From DATBLQ01 sp036555325 (lineage in GTDB: Bacteria; Pseudomonadota; Alphaproteobacteria; Rhizobiales; Aestuariivirgaceae), in NCBI GenBank assembly GCA_036555325.1, contig DATBLQ010000076.1:3343-67342 (forward strand): a DNA stretch of 64,000 nucleotides, in the 5' to 3' direction. Shown here piece by piece: positions 61,483 through 64,000 of the stretch. Both the position numbers and the translations under genes were made by a program. The notes beneath the pieces were generated by a model. That model did no database searches and was not told where the DNA came from. It saw only the letters and a list, made by a program, of their open reading frames with translations. Positions within the stretch are counted from its first letter, which is position 1. Each line of letters starts with the position of its first letter.

Positions 61483-62400
61483 ATGGCTACATCTCCTCAG
61501 ACAGTCGTCGACGTCTCGGTTGAAGGAACCCGAGGGTATATTGATTGGCCCGCGGTTCTTGCCGGAGTTGTATTGGCCTCAGCCATATCCTTTGTCCTGT
61601 TTACTTTCGGAACCGGCATCGGGCTTTCTATAACCTCGCCCTATCCGGAGCGATCCGTTTCTCCCACGGGCTTCGTCTTGGCGTTGGGTCTTTGGGTCCT
61701 CTGGGTGTCGATCTCAAGCTTTATTGCTGGCGGCTACCTTGCCGGCCGCATGCGACGTCGCCTAGGCACTGCCAGTGAGCATGAGATCGAGGTGCGCGAT
61801 GCTGTCCATGGACTTCTGGTTTGGGCCGTAGGTGTGCTCGTTGGCGCTCTCATAGCGGCATGGGTGACTGGTCTTGCAGCGAGCAAGACTGCAGATGTCG
61901 CTGCCGGTGCCGCGACCGGCGCCACCGCCGCAGCCGCTCAGGTTGCCGACGAAGCCAATCCCAACGCCTATTGGACCGATGTCTTGCTTCGGCCGGGAGC
62001 CCCTGCTGCGGCCACCACAACGGCTGCGCCGGTAGCCACCAGTGAAGCTCGGCTAGAAGCCCAGCGCATCATGTCTTCCAGGATCACTGAAGGCAAATTG
62101 CCCGATGAGGATCGGGCTTATTTGACAAGGCGCGTCATGGATGCGACCGGCCTCAGTGAAGCCGATGCTGCCGCGCGCGTAGATGCAGCGGTAACAGGTC
62201 TTAGCCAGGCAAAGGCGCAGGCGCAGCGGCTGGCCGAAAGGGCCCGCAAGTTCAGTGTGTTGTTGACGTTCATAACTGCTGCGTCTTTGGCAATCGCCGC
62301 TGCGGCATCCTGGTGGGCTGCCGTCATCGGTGGAAGGCACCGGGATCAAGCAAAGGACTTCAGCCACCTGTTTGGGCGCAGTCCCAGCATCAGAAGTTAG
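61483..62400 (+). CDS. multi-pass membrane protein (PhnA-like / YrzE type)
   Basis: 305 residues. Four or so membrane helices: WPAVLAGVVLASAISFVLFTFGTGIG, SPTGFVLALGLWVLWVSISSFIAGGYLAGRM, GLLVWAVGVLVGALIAAWVTG and a C-terminal LTFITAASLAIAAAASWWAAVIGG. Between the third and last lies an Ala/Thr linker and a helical segment (TRRVMDATGLSEADAAARVDAAVTGL). These proteins are common in rhizobia and of unknown function; the PhnA-like label is by name only. Coupled to the preceding 24-residue gene. Confidence 0.75.
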   Translation: MATSPQTVVDVSVEGTRGYIDWPAVLAGVVLASAISFVLFTFGTGIGLSITSPYPERSVSPTGFVLALGLWVLWVSISSFIAGGYLAGRMRRRLGTASEHEIEVRDAVHGLLVWAVGVLVGALIAAWVTGLAASKTADVAAGAATGATAAAAQVADEANPNAYWTDVLLRPGAPAAATTTAAPVATSEARLEAQRIMSSRITEGKLPDEDRAYLTRRVMDATGLSEADAAARVDAAVTGLSQAKAQAQRLAERARKFSVLLTFITAASLAIAAAASWWAAVIGGRHRDQAKDFSHLFGRSPSIRS

Positions 62401-62471
62401 GCGACAACAAGAAACAGAATGCTTCCTCTGAGCTTCTGCCCGGAGGTGAGAAGGATTGCGTATTTGCTTCG

Positions 62472-62918
62472 ATGCTTAAAAGGCTCAGCGTGTTCCCCCT
62501 GCCAGCCGCTTGTCGGAGGCGGTCGCAAGATTTGCCGGCACGAACTCCTTTGTGGTTCTCCAAATTAACCTGCGTGATGTTTTGGATGGTCATCAATACG
62601 CATTTTGCAGCTCTTGATCCCTTTCCGTTTCCACTTCTGGGAATGCTGCTCGCACTCGAGGCCGTTCTTCTCAGTTCGTTCGTCCTTATCAGGCAACACC
62701 GGATGAGTGAGATAGCCGACAGACGCAGTCATCTCGATTTACAGATCAATCTTCTGGCAGAGAAGGAGGTAACCAAGGTTATTCAACTTCTGCATCGAAT
62801 GAGCAGCCATTTGGGGATCGAGGAAGAGGTGACCGATCCGGAAGCACGCGAGTTAGGTAAGAATACGGAGGTTGAAGATGTGGCGCGCGACCTTCACCCG
62901 CACCTGGAAAAAGACTAG
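62472..62918 (+). CDS. DUF1003-family membrane protein with a short N-terminus
   Basis: 148 residues from the ATG at 62472. Residues from about 37 match DUF1003: FWMVINTH, LDPFPFPLLGMLLALEAVLLSSFVLIRQHR and ADRRSHLDLQINLLAEKEVTKVIQLLHRM. The first membrane helix of the family (usually ...GSWTFIILH...W) is poorly kept (LPARTPLWFSKLTCVM), and the first 30 residues look unlike the family. Either a diverged start or an eroded 5' end. The C-terminus is acidic and helical. Confidence 0.7.
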   Translation: MLKRLSVFPLPAACRRRSQDLPARTPLWFSKLTCVMFWMVINTHFAALDPFPFPLLGMLLALEAVLLSSFVLIRQHRMSEIADRRSHLDLQINLLAEKEVTKVIQLLHRMSSHLGIEEEVTDPEARELGKNTEVEDVARDLHPHLEKD

Positions 62919-63018
62919 CTTATACCTCTGGAGCTTTGGCAGCTATCATGACTAGACTGCCGCTGTAGACTGGCCACAGGGAATCCAATCGAGGCTTCCT
63001 GCCCTGTTTACTCCTGCT

Positions 63019-64000
63019 TTATCTCAAGGGATCATCGGGATCCTTTTCTTCGACATCGCTATCCCCTTCCCGGTACTCATGCTGACTGCCTCCAGGACGA
63101 ACACTGTTGACCCTCGCCTGCGACCGATCCGCCGCCTCGTTCCGTTCATCTGAGTCTTCGACGGGAACATTGAGCTGTTGTATCCTTTCATCTTCGTAAT
63201 CGCTCATCGCCTGATTTAACCTGTTCAGCAGCTGTTCGCTACGTTCCAGCAGAGCTTCAAAAGCTCTTTTTCTATTGGTTGCCTGGTTCGCGTGCCGTGC
63301 GTCTTGCTTCCTCAGAGTCTCCGCTGCTTCTACGAATCGTGGCAGGAACTGGCTGTTGATTTCGCTGTCTTGCATGCCGCGGAAGGTTCTATAGATATTC
63401 GTCCACGCCGGCGATTGGGCTGCATCTTGGGCATATCTATCTTCAAGGGTTTGAGCTGCATCAATTTGACGAATGAGTGAGGCAATAAGGTCCTCGAGGT
63501 CCAACGCCACGGTCCGGCTCAATGCCATTTGCCTGCCGTAGGGTTCATCCAGAAACATCTGATCGAATGTCTGCTCATCAATGGCGGTGTCATTGACCAA
63601 ATTCCACGCCGCCATCAGCTCGCGTTTCAATCTGTCGAGTTTAGATTCCTGGGCGACCTCGATTGGCCGTTCGGCGGCGTGGACAACATTTGGCGTGGCG
63701 ACATAGGCGATCGCAGAGGCCGCACCGGCCGAGATGGTGAGCGCCATCCACAGTGATTCGGGGCCCGGGCCCATCGCGGCAGTCATCACTGGAATTGAAA
63801 TGCCCGATAGAACCGCAAATGAGGCAAGAAAGGTCCCGATCCGCCATGGATTAGTACTCAGCACAGCGCCTGTTGGATCGGTGAAGTTGACTGGGTTAGC
63901 GGCGAAGGGCTGGTAGGGGGAGTCGTGAGCGGGGACGGGGTCGGTTTGCAGGAAGGCGGCGAGGCCAGCGGCGTAGTCGCGCAGCGGGTAGTGATAGAGC
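63019..64000 (-). CDS. C-terminal end of an Rhs-repeat protein with an unrecognised tail (partial)
   Basis: The frame is open from the right edge to a stop at 63019, about 326 residues. The first 46 residues are the end of an Rhs core: YPLRDYAAGLAAFLQTDPV...PYQPFAANPVNFTDPTGA, with the usual DPTG boundary. The following 280 residues are unlike the core: two hydrophobic segments within residues 5-58 of the tail, then a long helical region (SKLDRLKRELMAAWNL, a run with RTVALDLEDLIASLIRQ, RAFEALLERSEQLLNRLNQ) and an acidic end. Such tails usually carry the toxin or effector. No known toxin motif is seen. The 5' end is outside the window. Confidence 0.75.
   Translation of the reverse strand, partial: LYHYPLRDYAAGLAAFLQTDPVPAHDSPYQPFAANPVNFTDPTGAVLSTNPWRIGTFLASFAVLSGISIPVMTAAMGPGPESLWMALTISAGAASAIAYVATPNVVHAAERPIEVAQESKLDRLKRELMAAWNLVNDTAIDEQTFDQMFLDEPYGRQMALSRTVALDLEDLIASLIRQIDAAQTLEDRYAQDAAQSPAWTNIYRTFRGMQDSEINSQFLPRFVEAAETLRKQDARHANQATNRKRAFEALLERSEQLLNRLNQAMSDYEDERIQQLNVPVEDSDERNEAADRSQARVNSVRPGGSQHEYREGDSDVEEKDPDDPLR

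Noticed and set aside
1..64000. tRNA or rRNA genes
   Set aside because: I saw no sequence with tRNA landmarks (GGTTCRANYCC arm, CCA-type acceptor) or rRNA landmarks that I could support.
1..64000. Insertion sequences, integrases or phage genes marking island borders
   Set aside because: No transposase, recombinase or phage-type protein was found among the genes read here, so transfer of the catabolic island is only suggested by its content.

Overview
The window looks like a chromosomal segment of an alphaproteobacterium of the order Hyphomicrobiales (Rhizobiales), most like the Phyllobacteriaceae/Mesorhizobium group. This rests on the order and style of the housekeeping genes: ftsB-like, pdhA, pdhB (with its own lipoyl domain), pdhC, lpd, lipA and a Coq10/RatA-type gene on one strand, with eno, pyrG, secG, tpiA, ppiD and trpE nearby. 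Small families common in rhizobia (DUF992, DUF3096, GlsB/YeaQ, DUF1003) support it. The species cannot be named from the sequence alone.

Layout. 1-4.1 kb: a single-domain response regulator, several small or envelope genes, a YCII-family remnant, a PilZ protein and a roughly 1 kb non-coding array of about 24 degenerate units spaced close to 42 bp. 4.1-15.5 kb: an accessory catabolic island. A minus-strand operon encodes a peptide/nickel-type ABC importer (SBP, two permeases, a two-domain ATPase) ending in an enolase-superfamily enzyme. A divergent plus-strand pair encodes a solute-binding-like protein without a signal peptide plus a second enolase-superfamily enzyme. A converging minus-strand operon (SDR, VOC, third enolase-superfamily enzyme) closes the island. 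Together they look like uptake and breakdown of one class of hydroxy acid or sugar acid; the substrate is not readable from sequence.

15.6-31.6 kb: mostly envelope and stress genes: a FecR-domain protein, an HxlR regulator with a class III nucleotide cyclase, an FMN reductase, a truncated AlkB, a methanethiol oxidase (SELENBP1 family), an OMP, an OmpA-type lipoprotein, an L,D-transpeptidase and a LysE-type exporter behind an attenuator-like leader. Two unusual proteins sit side by side here: a fusion of peptidoglycan-binding-like domains to a PotD-like solute-binding protein, and a type II membrane protein with a SUMF1/FGE-like domain.

31.9-42.0 kb: the core pyruvate dehydrogenase and lipoate block (transcribed ftsB-like, pdhA, pdhB, pdhC, lpd, two GlsB genes, lipA, Coq10-like), an Rrf2 regulator and eno. 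42.1-49.9 kb: a block lying between eno and pyrG with a VOC protein, a large MscS-type channel, a D-amino-acid-dehydrogenase-like flavoenzyme and a polyamine-type ABC importer lacking an ATPase gene. 50.0-59.0 kb: pyrG, a cupin, secG, an ArsB/NhaD-type transporter, tpiA, ppiD and trpE. 59.0-64.0 kb: an amidase, cutC, a 24-residue membrane peptide coupled to a larger membrane protein, a DUF1003 protein and, running off the right edge, the C-terminal end of an Rhs-repeat protein whose variable tail I do not recognise.
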